A stretch of 64,000 bases of DNA, taken from Alphaproteobacteria bacterium. GTDB lineage: Bacteria > Pseudomonadota > Alphaproteobacteria > Rhizobiales > Xanthobacteraceae. Position numbers and translations under genes: made by a program. The notes beneath the pieces were generated by a model, which had not been told where the DNA came from, searched no databases, and saw only the letters and a program-made list of their open reading frames with translations. Below are positions 40,474 to 48,922 of the stretch, in pieces. The first letter of the stretch is position 1, and each line of letters opens with the position of its first letter. The stretch covers positions 88,183-152,182 of the forward strand of contig VBAH01000083.1 in NCBI GenBank assembly GCA_005884685.1. The letters are read 5' to 3'.

Positions 40474-40686
40474 ATGTCTGCGGCTTCACGCCCCAAGCCC
40501 GCATTGCGGGACCCGTTCCTGCTGCCCGTTTGCGACTGCGGCGGGCCGATGAATCTTGCGACGCTGGAGCCGCACCCGACCCATCCGGCCGAAGAGCTGA
40601 AAACCTACAAGTGCCTGCACTGCGGCCGGCAGCAGGTGTTCACCGTGCAAAAGCGCGCGGCCAAGATCGGGGATTATCCGCGATAG
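40474..40686 (+). CDS. Small zinc-ribbon-like protein
   Basis: A 70-aa protein with two Cys pairs (VCDCGGPM and KCLHCGRQ) separated by a Thr/Glu-rich loop, likely a zinc ribbon. GGAGG lies 8 nt before ATG 40474. Its stop is 2 nt from the encoded CCA end of the convergent tRNA-Lys gene. Function unknown. Confidence 0.7.
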   Translation: MSAASRPKPALRDPFLLPVCDCGGPMNLATLEPHPTHPAEELKTYKCLHCGRQQVFTVQKRAAKIGDYPR

Positions 40687-40687
40687 A

Positions 40688-40763
40688 TGGTGAGCGCGCC
40701 GGGACTCGAACCCGGGACCCTCTGATTAAAAGTCAGATGCTCTACCGACTGAGCTACGCGCTC
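40688..40763 (-). tRNA. tRNA-Lys (anticodon TTT)
   Basis: A 76-nt tRNA on the minus strand. The acceptor stem GAGCGCG/CGCGCTC pairs perfectly; discriminator A and an encoded CCA are at 40691 and 40688-40690. The D arm is AGCTCAGTCGGTAGAGCA, the anticodon loop is CTTTTAA (anticodon TTT), and the T arm is CCCGGGTTCGAGTCCCGG. All canonical bases are present. Confidence 0.95.
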
Positions 40764-40805
40764 TCACGTGAGGGTGTAGGGGCCGCCCGGAGCAGGGTCA
40801 AGCGG

Positions 40806-41399
40806 TCAGAACATCAGCGCCACAGCGACGGAAGCGATGAGCAGGACCGCGAAGGTCACGTTGATGATGCGGTTCGTGGTCGGGTCGCGGAAGAAGCGGG
40901 TCAGCGCCGCACCGCCGGCCAGCCACGCCAGATTGACCGCGGTGATGATCACCGCCAACACGGCAAACTTCGCCGCGACGTCGAGCGCGAGGCGCTCGCG
41001 CACCAGCACGAAGCCGGAGAACAGCGCCGCCATCGCGGCATAACCCTTCGGATTGATCAGCGACAGGGCGACACCGGCGGCGAAGGACGGCGGGCTCTGC
41101 TCGGCAGAGCTCTCCGAGAGCGGCGGCGCAGTCGCGATGCGATAGGCGAGATAGAGGAAGTAGGCCCCCGCGAGCGCGGTGACGAGCGGCGTGGCGCCCG
41201 GCAGCGCCAGCAGGATCCCCACCACGCCGCTTGCCGTGATGGCAATCACGCCCGCCATGCCGATGTCGATGCCGGTCATGTAGCCGAGCCCGCTCCGCGC
41301 GCCGAATGCCGCGCCGGTGGCGGCAAGGCTCAACGTCGCCGGACCGGGACTGCCCGCCAGCGCCAAAGCCGCCACGATGAAACTGGCGAGAGCGTCCAC
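40806..41399 (-). CDS. LysE family translocator at the end of the peptide ABC operon
   Basis: A 197-aa LysE/RhtB-type exporter with about six helices: LALAGSPGPATLSLAATGAAFGARSGLGY at the N-terminus and SLINPKGYAAMAALFSGFVL in the middle. The start is GTG at 41399, directly after the stop of the upstream ATPase gene (41400-41402), so the two are translationally coupled. An exporter added to an importer operon could relieve overload from peptide or amino acid uptake (inference). Confidence 0.87.
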   Translation of the reverse strand: MDALASFIVAALALAGSPGPATLSLAATGAAFGARSGLGYMTGIDIGMAGVIAITASGVVGILLALPGATPLVTALAGAYFLYLAYRIATAPPLSESSAEQSPPSFAAGVALSLINPKGYAAMAALFSGFVLVRERLALDVAAKFAVLAVIITAVNLAWLAGGAALTRFFRDPTTNRIINVTFAVLLIASVAVALMF

Positions 41400-42437
41400 C
41401 TAGATCCGCCCTTCTTCCACGGCGTGACAGCGCACCGTCGCGCCGCCGGTCAGGATCGGCTGCGGCATCTCGACCCGGCAGCGCTCGTTCGCAAACGGAC
41501 AGCGCGGATGAAACGGGCAGCCGGGCGGGGGATCGACCGGGTTCGGGACCTCGCCCTCGACCGGCTTGCGCTTGCGCCCGGTGAGATCGAGGTCGGGCAC
41601 CGCATCGAGCAGCATGCGCGTGTAAGGATGCTTAGGCTTTGCGAACATCTCGCGCGCGGGTGCGACCTCGACGAGGCGGCCCAGATACATCACGCCGATG
41701 CGGTTCGCCATGTGGCGCACGACGGCGAGGTTGTGGCTGATGAACAGATACGTGAGGCCGAAACGGTCCTGCAGGTCGCGCATCAGATTGAGGATCTGCG
41801 CCTGCACCGAGACGTCGAGCGCCGAGGTCGGCTCGTCGCACACGATGAATTCCGGATTGCAGGCTAGCGCGCGCGCGATCGCGATGCGCTGGCGCTGACC
41901 GCCGGAGAACTCGTGCGGATATTTGGTGCCGTCGGCCGGGTCGAGTCCCACGAGCCTCAGGAGTTCGCCAACCTGTTTCGCCGTCTCGGCCTCGCTTTGC
42001 GCGATGCCGAAGGCGCGCAGCGGCTCCGCCACGATGTCGAGCGCGCGCCAGCGCGGATTGAGGCTCGCGTACGGGTCCTGGAACACCATCTGGATGCGGC
42101 GGCGCAGGCGGCGGCGGTCGGCATCATGCCTGCGATCGCTCATCGAGACGCCGTCGATGATGACCTCTCCGGTGGTTGGCGCGATCAGCCCGACCACCAT
42201 CTTGGCGACGGTGGATTTTCCCGATCCGGATTCGCCGACCAGCGCGAACGTCTCGCGCTTGTTGATCGAGAACGTCACCTCGGCCGCCGCGGTCAGCAGC
42301 CGGCGCGGCAGGCCCTCGGTGAGGCGGTTGAGCCAGGGCTTCGATACGTCGAAGACGCGGCCGAGGTTCTTCACTTCGACGAGGGGGCGCGCAGCCTCGC
42401 TTGCGAGGGGTGGGGCGGCGGAGGTCATGACGCTCAT
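41400..42437 (-). CDS. Peptide/opine-type ABC transporter ATPase (DppF/OppF type)
   Basis: A 345-aa ATPase: Walker A GESGSGKSTVAKMVV, Q-loop QMVFQDPYASLNP, signature FSGGQRQRIAIARAL, Walker B FIVCDEPTSALDVSV, H-loop ISHNLAVV, and the C-terminal oligopeptide module with GCPFHPRCPFANERC (the Cys pattern of the family). ATG 42437 overlaps the stop of the upstream ATPase gene (ATGA). The operon order is SBP, SBP, B, C, D, F, LysE. Confidence 0.92.
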   Translation of the reverse strand: MSVMTSAAPPLASEAARPLVEVKNLGRVFDVSKPWLNRLTEGLPRRLLTAAAEVTFSINKRETFALVGESGSGKSTVAKMVVGLIAPTTGEVIIDGVSMSDRRHDADRRRLRRRIQMVFQDPYASLNPRWRALDIVAEPLRAFGIAQSEAETAKQVGELLRLVGLDPADGTKYPHEFSGGQRQRIAIARALACNPEFIVCDEPTSALDVSVQAQILNLMRDLQDRFGLTYLFISHNLAVVRHMANRIGVMYLGRLVEVAPAREMFAKPKHPYTRMLLDAVPDLDLTGRKRKPVEGEVPNPVDPPPGCPFHPRCPFANERCRVEMPQPILTGGATVRCHAVEEGRI

Positions 42438-43420
42438 AACGCCGCCGCCGTGACGGGAAAGGGATGATAAAGCCAGCACGCCACCTGCGAGCTCTGCTCC
42501 GGCTGCAGCTCGGGGCGGAACGTCGGGCAGGGAACGAACGCTCGCGGGCAACGCGGGTGGAACGGACATCCCGACGGGATCGCGGTCAGCCGCGGCATCG
42601 AGCCGGGGATCTGCACCAGCCGGTCGCTGTCGTGCGCGAGCGAGGGTATCGAGCCCATCAGCCCCTTGGTGTAGGGATGCAACGGCGCTTTGATGACCTC
42701 CCGCACCGGCCCGATCTCGGCAATGCGGCCGGCATACATCACCGCCACGCGGTCTGCGGTCTCGGCGATCACACCCATGTCGTGCGTGATCAGCATCACG
42801 GCCGCGCCATGTTGCGCGCACAGCCGCTTCAACAGCGCGATGATCTGCGCCTGCACCGACACATCGAGTGCGGTGGTCGGCTCGTCGGCAATGACCAGCT
42901 CCGGCTCGGCGGCGAGCGCGAGCGCCAGCACGACGCGCTGGCGCATGCCGCCGGAGAATTGATGCGGGTAGGCGTCGATGCGTGTGTCCGGCGCGGGAAT
43001 GCCGACCTCTTCGAGCAGCGAGAGCGCCTTTTTCCGCGCCGCGGATTCCGACAGGGACGAATGGGTCCGGATCGTTTCGACGAGCTGGTAGCCGATGCGG
43101 TAGAGCGGATTGAGGCTGGTGAGCGGGTCCTGGAACACCATGCCGATGCGCTTGCCGCGGATCTTGCGCATCTGTTCGGGCGGCAGATTGTCGATGCGTT
43201 GCCCACGCAGCAGCACTTCGCCGCCCGCGATGCGGCCGGGCGGCTCGATCAGGCCGATCACGGCGGTGCCCGTGATCGATTTGCCGGCCCCGGACTCTCC
43301 GACCACGCCAAGAACTTCGCCGGGAGCGATGTCGAACGAGACGTCGTCGATCGCGGTGAGGACGCCGCGCCGGGTCGGGAATTCGACCTTGAGATTGCGG
43401 ACGCTGAGGACGGGTGTCAT
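42434..43420 (-). CDS. Peptide-type ABC transporter ATPase (DppD/OppD type)
   Basis: A 328-aa ATPase: Walker A GESGAGKSITGTAVI, GMVFQDPLTSLNPLY, signature FSGGMRQRVVLALAL, Walker B LVIADEPTTALDVSV, H-loop ITHDMGVI, and the Cys-rich C-terminus SGCPFHPRCPRAFVPC. ATG 43420 overlaps the upstream permease stop by 4 nt. Pairs with the DppF-type ATPase to drive the transporter. Confidence 0.93.
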   Translation of the reverse strand: MTPVLSVRNLKVEFPTRRGVLTAIDDVSFDIAPGEVLGVVGESGAGKSITGTAVIGLIEPPGRIAGGEVLLRGQRIDNLPPEQMRKIRGKRIGMVFQDPLTSLNPLYRIGYQLVETIRTHSSLSESAARKKALSLLEEVGIPAPDTRIDAYPHQFSGGMRQRVVLALALAAEPELVIADEPTTALDVSVQAQIIALLKRLCAQHGAAVMLITHDMGVIAETADRVAVMYAGRIAEIGPVREVIKAPLHPYTKGLMGSIPSLAHDSDRLVQIPGSMPRLTAIPSGCPFHPRCPRAFVPCPTFRPELQPEQSSQVACWLYHPFPVTAAAL

Positions 43421-44370
43421 CGCAGTTTCGGGTTCAGCGCGTCGCGCAGCCAGTCGCCGAGCAGGTTGACCGCCAGAACAAGCGCGGCGAGCGTGATGCC
43501 GGGGAAGATCGCGATCCACCATTCGCCGGCGAACAGGTATTTCTGACCGATCTGGATCAGCGTGCCGAGCGAGGGCTGGGTCGAGGGCAGGCCGAGGCCG
43601 AGGAACGACAGCGTCGCCTCGGTGATGATCGCGAGCGCGAGGTTGATGGTCGCGATCACCAGCACCGGCCCGACCACGTTGGGCAGCACGTGGCGGAACA
43701 GGATCTTCACCGGCGCGATGCCGATCAGCCGCGCCGCGAGCACGTAGTCCTTGTTTTTCTCGACCAGTGTCGAGCCGCGCACCGTGCGCGCATACTGCAC
43801 CCAGAACGACAGGCCGATCGACAGCACCATCACCCAGAACACGATCTGCTCGTTGCGCTGCTCTCCGAACAGCGCGCGCGAGGTGCCGTCGATCAGCATC
43901 GCGATCAAAATCGCCGGGAAGGTGCTCTGGATGTCGGCGGCGCGCATGATGACCGCGTCCACCGTGCCGCCGGTGTAGCCGGCGATCAGCCCGAGCGAGA
44001 TGCCGAGCATGCCGGCGAACAGCGTCGCCATCACGCCGATCGCGATCGACTGGCGCGAGCCGTAGAGGATGGTGGAGAAAACGTCGCGGCCCTGATCGTC
44101 GGTGCCGAGGAGGAAGCGCATGTCGCCGCCCGAGAGCCAGGCCGGCGGATTGTGCGAGTCGAGCAGGCTCAGCTGGCGCAGATCGTAAGGATCGTGCGGC
44201 GCAATCAGCGGCGCGAGCAGGGCCGCGATGACGATGATCGCCGTCACCATTGCGGCCGCGATGGTGACGCGCGAGCGCAGGAAGGAATAAACGAGATCGC
44301 TGCCCAGAACGGCCCGGATTCGTTCGCGCGTCGTGATGCGCGTCACCAGGAGTGCGGTCGTGTCGGCCAT
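43417..44370 (-). CDS. Peptide-type ABC transporter permease (DppC type)
   Basis: A 317-aa inner-membrane permease with about six helices: HDPYDLRQLSLLDSHNPPAWLSGGDMRFLLGTDDQGRDVFS after the first helix (the FLGTDxxGRD signature of DppC) and RLIGIAPVKILFRHVLPNVVGP (the EAA-like coupling loop). ATG 44370 lies 5 nt after the DppB stop; its own stop overlaps the DppD start. Confidence 0.92.
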   Translation of the reverse strand: MADTTALLVTRITTRERIRAVLGSDLVYSFLRSRVTIAAAMVTAIIVIAALLAPLIAPHDPYDLRQLSLLDSHNPPAWLSGGDMRFLLGTDDQGRDVFSTILYGSRQSIAIGVMATLFAGMLGISLGLIAGYTGGTVDAVIMRAADIQSTFPAILIAMLIDGTSRALFGEQRNEQIVFWVMVLSIGLSFWVQYARTVRGSTLVEKNKDYVLAARLIGIAPVKILFRHVLPNVVGPVLVIATINLALAIITEATLSFLGLGLPSTQPSLGTLIQIGQKYLFAGEWWIAIFPGITLAALVLAVNLLGDWLRDALNPKLR

Positions 44371-44375
44371 ATGTG

Positions 44376-45353
44376 TCACGCCGGCCGCGCGTCGATGCGG
44401 ATGCGCGGATCGACCACCGCGTAAAGCAGATCGACGATCAAGTTGATGGTGACGAAGATGAAGGCAACCAGCAGCAGGTAGGCCGACATGATCGGAATAT
44501 CGACGTTCTGCACCGCCTTGAGGAAGAGAAGGCCCATGCCGGGCCACTGGAACACGCTCTCGGTGATCAGCGCGAACGCGATGATCGAACCGAGCTGCAG
44601 CCCCGCGATGGTCATCACCGGCACCAGCGTGTTCTTCAGCGCATGGCCGAAATTCACCGCGCGGTCGGTCAGCCCACGCGCGCGCGCGAACTTGATGTAA
44701 TCGGTACGCAGCACCTCGAGCATCTCGCCGCGCACCAGCCGCATGATCAGTGTCATCTGGAACAGCCCGAGCGTGATTGCGGGCAGTACCAGCGCCTTCA
44801 GCCCCGACGCCGTCAGCAGCCCCGTGGTCCAGAAGCCGATGCGCACCACTTCGCCGCGCCCGAACGAGGGCAGGATTCCGAGCGTCACGGGAAACAGGAA
44901 GATCAGCAGGATGCCGATCAGGAAGGTCGGCAGCGAAATGCCGATCAGCGATGCCGCGAGAAAGATGTTCGACAGCCACGAACGCCTGTGCAGTGCCGTG
45001 TAGACGCCCATCGGAATGCCGACCAGCAGCGAGAGCAGTGCGGAGGCGAACGCCAGCTCCATGGTCGCCGGGAAGCGGTCGGCGATCAGGTCGATGACGG
45101 GGGTCTTGAACTGGTAGGAGTTGCCGAAATTGAGCCGCGCCGAGTTGCCGACGAAGCGCGCGAACTGGATGACGATCGGATCGTTCAGGCCGAGATCCTG
45201 GCGCAACTGGGCGCGCTCCTCGGCGGTGGTCTCGATCCCGACCATCATGTTGACCGGATCGCCGACGAAGCGGAACAGGGTGAACGCGATCAGCGCCACC
45301 GTGAGCATCACCACGATGGCTTGCAGCAGGCGGCGAATGATGAAGGCGAGCAT
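44376..45353 (-). CDS. Peptide-type ABC transporter permease (DppB type)
   Basis: A 325-aa permease: MLAFIIRRLLQAIVVMLTVALIAFTLFRF first helix, LGLNDPIVIQFARFV periplasmic segment, and the coupling loop RGLTDRAVNFGHALKNTLVPVMTIAG. Together with DppC it forms the pore. A family A cloverleaf repeat (45366-45449) separates it from the upstream binding-protein genes. Confidence 0.93.
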   Translation of the reverse strand: MLAFIIRRLLQAIVVMLTVALIAFTLFRFVGDPVNMMVGIETTAEERAQLRQDLGLNDPIVIQFARFVGNSARLNFGNSYQFKTPVIDLIADRFPATMELAFASALLSLLVGIPMGVYTALHRRSWLSNIFLAASLIGISLPTFLIGILLIFLFPVTLGILPSFGRGEVVRIGFWTTGLLTASGLKALVLPAITLGLFQMTLIMRLVRGEMLEVLRTDYIKFARARGLTDRAVNFGHALKNTLVPVMTIAGLQLGSIIAFALITESVFQWPGMGLLFLKAVQNVDIPIMSAYLLLVAFIFVTINLIVDLLYAVVDPRIRIDARPA

Positions 45354-45365
45354 TAGCTATGGTCC

Positions 45366-45449
45366 CTCCCGCTCATTCCCGCGCAAGCGGGAATCCAGAC
45401 GGTGTCGTGCCGGGCCCTGGGTCCCCGCTTTCGCGGGGACGAACGGGAG
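45366..45449. repeat. Dispersed palindromic repeat, family A, between SBP and permease genes
   Basis: Outer arms CTCCCG/CGGGAG enclose two hairpins, ATTCCCGC-GCAA-GCGGGAAT and GTCCCCGC-TTTC-GCGGGGAC. It is the inverse of the unit at 24957-25026. It lies inside the ABC operon between the second binding-protein gene and dppB. Confidence 0.85.
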
Positions 45450-45467
45450 CGGAGTCTTCGATGCTCC

Positions 45468-47054
45468 TCACTCCTTCCGGAACCAGTAGAACAGGATCTG
45501 GTTGTCGGCGCGCTGCACCACCTTCACCTTCTTCGACACGCCCCAGGCGAGCGCCTGCTGGTGCAGCGGGATGTAACCCCAATCCTGCTCCTGGCCGAGC
45601 TGGTAGGCGGCCTTGATCAGCTGGTCGCGCTTGGCGGTGTCGCTCTCGACCAGGATCTGCTTGATGTACTCTTCCATCTTCGGATTGCAGTAGTTGCCGA
45701 CATTGTTGTTGCCGCCGGCGCCCTTTTCGTCACGGCAACGGTACATGTTGGCGAGCACGTTCCATGAGTCGAACGAGCCCGGTGTCCAGCCGAGCAGGTA
45801 AAACGAGGTGTCGTAGCCGCCCGACACCAGGATCTTGGCGAAGTACTTCGCCTTCGGCTGCGCCAGCAGGTTGATCTTCACGCCGACGCGCGCCAGCATC
45901 GCGGTGATCGCCTGGCAGATCGCTTCGTCGTTGACGTAGCGGTCGTTCGGGCAGTCCATCGTCACCTCGAAGCCGTTCGGATAGCCCGCCTCGGTGAGCA
46001 GCTTCTTGGCTTCGGCGGGGTCGGCCTTCGGACGCGTGAAATCCTTCGCCAGCGGGAACAGCAGCGGCGAAATCATGATGGCCGACGGCACCGCGGCCTT
46101 GCGCATGACCTTGTCGGCGATCGCGTTCTCGTCGATGGCCAGATAGAACGCCTTGCGCACACGCACGTCCTTGAACGGATTCTTGCCCTTGACGTTCGAG
46201 TACTTCAGCTCGTCGCGGTACTGGTCGAACGACAGGAAGATCGTGCGTAGCTCGGGACCTTGCAGAACTTGTGCGTTGCCGCTCGCGTTGATGCGCTCGA
46301 CGTCCTGCAGCGGGATCGGATCGGCCCAGTCGACGTCGCCCGAGAGCAGCGCCGCGACGCGCGTTGCGTCGTTCGCGATGGTGGTGAAGATCACCTCGTC
46401 GAAATTATGCTCCGGCTTGCCCCACCATTTCGGGTTCGGCTTGAATACGGTGCGCACGCCGGCCTGATGCTCGGTGATGATGAACGGGCCGGTGCCGTTG
46501 GCGTGCAGGGCCGCGTAGCTCATTTGCTGGCCGGCCTGCGGCTGCGGCTGCGCCGAGCCGTTCGCCTCGGCCCATTTCTTCGACAGAATGTACCAGGTGT
46601 CCCACTCGGCGTGCAGGATCGGGTTCGGCCCGGATGTCACGAAGTCCACGGTGTGGTCGTCGACCTTGAGCACCCTGGTATCGGCGGGAAAACGCGTCTT
46701 CACGTCGGAGGCCGGCGCGTGCAGCCGCGTCGCCGAGAACACCACGTCGTCGGCGGTGAAGTCCTCGCCGTTGTGGAACTTGACGCCCTTGCGCAAATAA
46801 AACCGCCAGCGTGTCGGCTCGACCATCTCCCAGCGCTCGGCGAGGCCGGGGACGATCTTCAATTCCCTGTCGCGCTTGGTGAGACCCTCGTAGACGTTGC
46901 CGAGCACACCGTGCGTGAACGTCTCGTTCAGCGAATAGGGATCGAGCGATTTCAGATCGCCCTGGAAGGCGAAGCGGAATGTCACAGCCGCGGCGGGCTG
47001 CGCGAACGACGCCACCGCGAGTGCGGCGGCGAGCAGTGCGGTCTTGAACTTCAT
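45468..47054 (-). CDS. ABC transporter substrate-binding protein, peptide family (copy 1)
   Basis: A 528-aa extracytoplasmic binding protein of the SBP_bac_5 (DppA/OppA) type. Signal peptide MKFKTALLAAALAVASFAQPAAA, then TFRFAFQGDLKSLDPYSLNE, LRKGVKFHNGEDFTADDVVFS (family signature), and LVPLA-like later segments. ATG 47054 is chosen; the frame upstream is a shadow of the next gene. It is closely related to the binding protein encoded by the preceding gene (same length), and the two are separated by 62 nt. Confidence 0.93.
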   Translation of the reverse strand: MKFKTALLAAALAVASFAQPAAAVTFRFAFQGDLKSLDPYSLNETFTHGVLGNVYEGLTKRDRELKIVPGLAERWEMVEPTRWRFYLRKGVKFHNGEDFTADDVVFSATRLHAPASDVKTRFPADTRVLKVDDHTVDFVTSGPNPILHAEWDTWYILSKKWAEANGSAQPQPQAGQQMSYAALHANGTGPFIITEHQAGVRTVFKPNPKWWGKPEHNFDEVIFTTIANDATRVAALLSGDVDWADPIPLQDVERINASGNAQVLQGPELRTIFLSFDQYRDELKYSNVKGKNPFKDVRVRKAFYLAIDENAIADKVMRKAAVPSAIMISPLLFPLAKDFTRPKADPAEAKKLLTEAGYPNGFEVTMDCPNDRYVNDEAICQAITAMLARVGVKINLLAQPKAKYFAKILVSGGYDTSFYLLGWTPGSFDSWNVLANMYRCRDEKGAGGNNNVGNYCNPKMEEYIKQILVESDTAKRDQLIKAAYQLGQEQDWGYIPLHQQALAWGVSKKVKVVQRADNQILFYWFRKE

Positions 47055-47116
47055 GTGTTCCCCGTTCCTGCGGGACGCGATGGTATGCGCATCGCGCCCG
47101 CGATGTGATGTCAGCT

Positions 47117-48703
47117 TCAATCCTTGTGGAACCAGTACAGCAGAATCTGGTTGTCGGCACGCTGCGCGAGCTTCACCTTCTTCGATATGCCCCACGCCAG
47201 CGCCTGCTGGTGCAGCGGCACAAAGGCGACGTCCTGCTCCTGGCCGATCGTGTAGGCTTCCTTGATCATCTGGTCGCGCTTGGCCTTGTCGGGCTCGACC
47301 AGGATCTTCTCGGTCAGCACCTCGACCTTCTGATTGCAATAGCCGCCCAGATTCATATTGCCGCCGACGCCCTTCTCGTCGCGGCAGCGGTACATGTTGG
47401 CGAGCACGTTCCATGAGTCGAACGAGCCGGGCGTCCAGCCGAGCAGGAAGAACGAGGTGTCGTATCCGCCGGACTGCAGCACTTTGGCGAAATACTTGCT
47501 CTTCGGCTGGGCATTCAGGTTGATCTTGATGCCGGCACGGGCGAGCATCGCGGTGACCGCCTGGCAGATCGCCTCGTCATTGACGTAGCGGTCGTTCGGG
47601 CAGTCCATCTCGACCTCGAAGCCGTTCGGGTATCCGGCCTCGGCCAGCAGTTTCTTGGCCTGCGCGGGATCGGGCTCCGGCCGCTTGAAGTCCTTCGCGA
47701 GGTCGAACAGCAACGGGGAAATCATCAACGCCGACGGCACCGCCGCGCCGCGCATCACCTTGTCGGCGATCGCCTTCTCGTCGATCGCGAGATAGAACGC
47801 CTTGCGCACGCGAACGTCCTTGAACGGGTTCTTGCCCTTGACGTTCGAGTACTTCAGCTCCGGCCGCATCTGGTCGAAGCCGAGGAAAATCGTGCGCAGC
47901 TCCGGCCCCTGCAGCACCTGCGCGACGCCGCTCGCATTGATGCGCTGCACGTCCTGCAGCGGCACCGGATCGATGAAATCGACGTCGCCGGAAAGGAGCG
48001 CGGCTACCCGCGTCGCATCATTGGAAATGGTAGTGAAGATCGCCTCGTCGATGTTGTGCTCGGGCTTGCCCCACCAGTTCGGGTTTTTCTTGAACACCGT
48101 TTTCACGCCGGCCTGATGCTCCGTGATGATGAAGGGGCCGGTGCCGTTGGTGTGCAGTGCCGCGTAGCTCATCTGCGTGCCGGTCGCGGGCTGCACCGCC
48201 GCGGAGTTGTTCGTCTCCGCCCACTTCTTTGACATGATGTACCAGGTGTCCCACTCGTAATGCAGAATGGGGTTGGGCGAGGGCAGGATGAAATCGACGG
48301 TGTGATCGTCGACCTTCACGGCTTTCGTGCCGGCCGGCTGGATGCGGCTCTTGATGTCCGAAGCCTGGTTGAACGAGCGCTCGGCCGAGAACACCACGTC
48401 ATCGGCGGTAAAGTCCTCGCCGTTGTGGAATTTCACGCCCTTGCGCAGATAAAAGCGCCAGCGTGTCGGCTCGACCTGCTCCCAGCGCTCAGCGAGGCCC
48501 GGAATGATCTTCAAATCCTTGTCGCGCTTGGTGAGCCCTTCGTAGACGTTGCCCAGCATGCCGAGCGTGAAGCTTTCATTCAGCGAATATGGGTCGAGCG
48601 ACTTGAACTCGCCCTGGAAGGCGAAGCGCAGCGTTGCGGCGCTCGCCGGCAGTGCCGACACTGCCGCTGCGGCGAGCGCGAATATAATGGTCCGGAGCTT
48701 CAT
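47117..48703 (-). CDS. ABC transporter substrate-binding protein, peptide family (copy 2)
   Basis: A 528-aa paralogue of the downstream binding protein: signal peptide MKLRTIIFALAAAAVSALPASAA, then TLRFAFQGEFKSLDPYSLNE and LRKGVKFHNGEDFTADDVVFS. By eye roughly four fifths of residues match copy 1, with differences concentrated around 115-135 and 170-180, which in this fold can affect ligand specificity (inference). GAGGGG precedes ATG 48703. First gene of the operon, divergent from the M20 amidohydrolase. Confidence 0.93.
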   Translation of the reverse strand: MKLRTIIFALAAAAVSALPASAATLRFAFQGEFKSLDPYSLNESFTLGMLGNVYEGLTKRDKDLKIIPGLAERWEQVEPTRWRFYLRKGVKFHNGEDFTADDVVFSAERSFNQASDIKSRIQPAGTKAVKVDDHTVDFILPSPNPILHYEWDTWYIMSKKWAETNNSAAVQPATGTQMSYAALHTNGTGPFIITEHQAGVKTVFKKNPNWWGKPEHNIDEAIFTTISNDATRVAALLSGDVDFIDPVPLQDVQRINASGVAQVLQGPELRTIFLGFDQMRPELKYSNVKGKNPFKDVRVRKAFYLAIDEKAIADKVMRGAAVPSALMISPLLFDLAKDFKRPEPDPAQAKKLLAEAGYPNGFEVEMDCPNDRYVNDEAICQAVTAMLARAGIKINLNAQPKSKYFAKVLQSGGYDTSFFLLGWTPGSFDSWNVLANMYRCRDEKGVGGNMNLGGYCNQKVEVLTEKILVEPDKAKRDQMIKEAYTIGQEQDVAFVPLHQQALAWGISKKVKLAQRADNQILLYWFHKD

Positions 48704-48882
48704 GTTCCCCTCTTAACCTGTTGAGAATGTTTGCAGTCCCGCCGGTCTTAGCCGAGCCGGCATCTCCCTGGGGCCAAGCTTACCCGCGCGTGCCCCGGCT
48801 GGTCCAGTTCGAGATTGTGATGTGCGATGACAGGCGGCCGATTGACCGCTAGACAGCGCTCCGCTTTGGTACCCACACACCC

Positions 48883-48907
48883 AACCGCGGGTTTTAAACC
48901 TGCGGTT
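48883..48907. promoter_or_regulatory. Imperfect 25-bp palindrome upstream of the amidohydrolase gene
   Basis: The arms AACCGC/GCGGTT and the inner GGTTT/AAACC match, with one mismatched pair (positions 7 and 19) and an odd central base. It ends 15 bp before ATG 48923, in the shared control region with the ABC operon. A binding site for a dimeric regulator is possible; no regulator gene is adjacent. Confidence 0.4.
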
Positions 48908-48922
48908 CGTACGGAGCCCTTC

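Noticed and set aside
40260..40496. 78-aa minus-strand frame in the divergent gap
   Set aside because: Overlaps the well-supported gene at 40474, no ribosome binding site, random composition.
47055..47414. N-terminal extension of the first peptide-binding protein
   Set aside because: It is the other frame of the upstream paralogue; the signal peptide at 47054 is a clear start.
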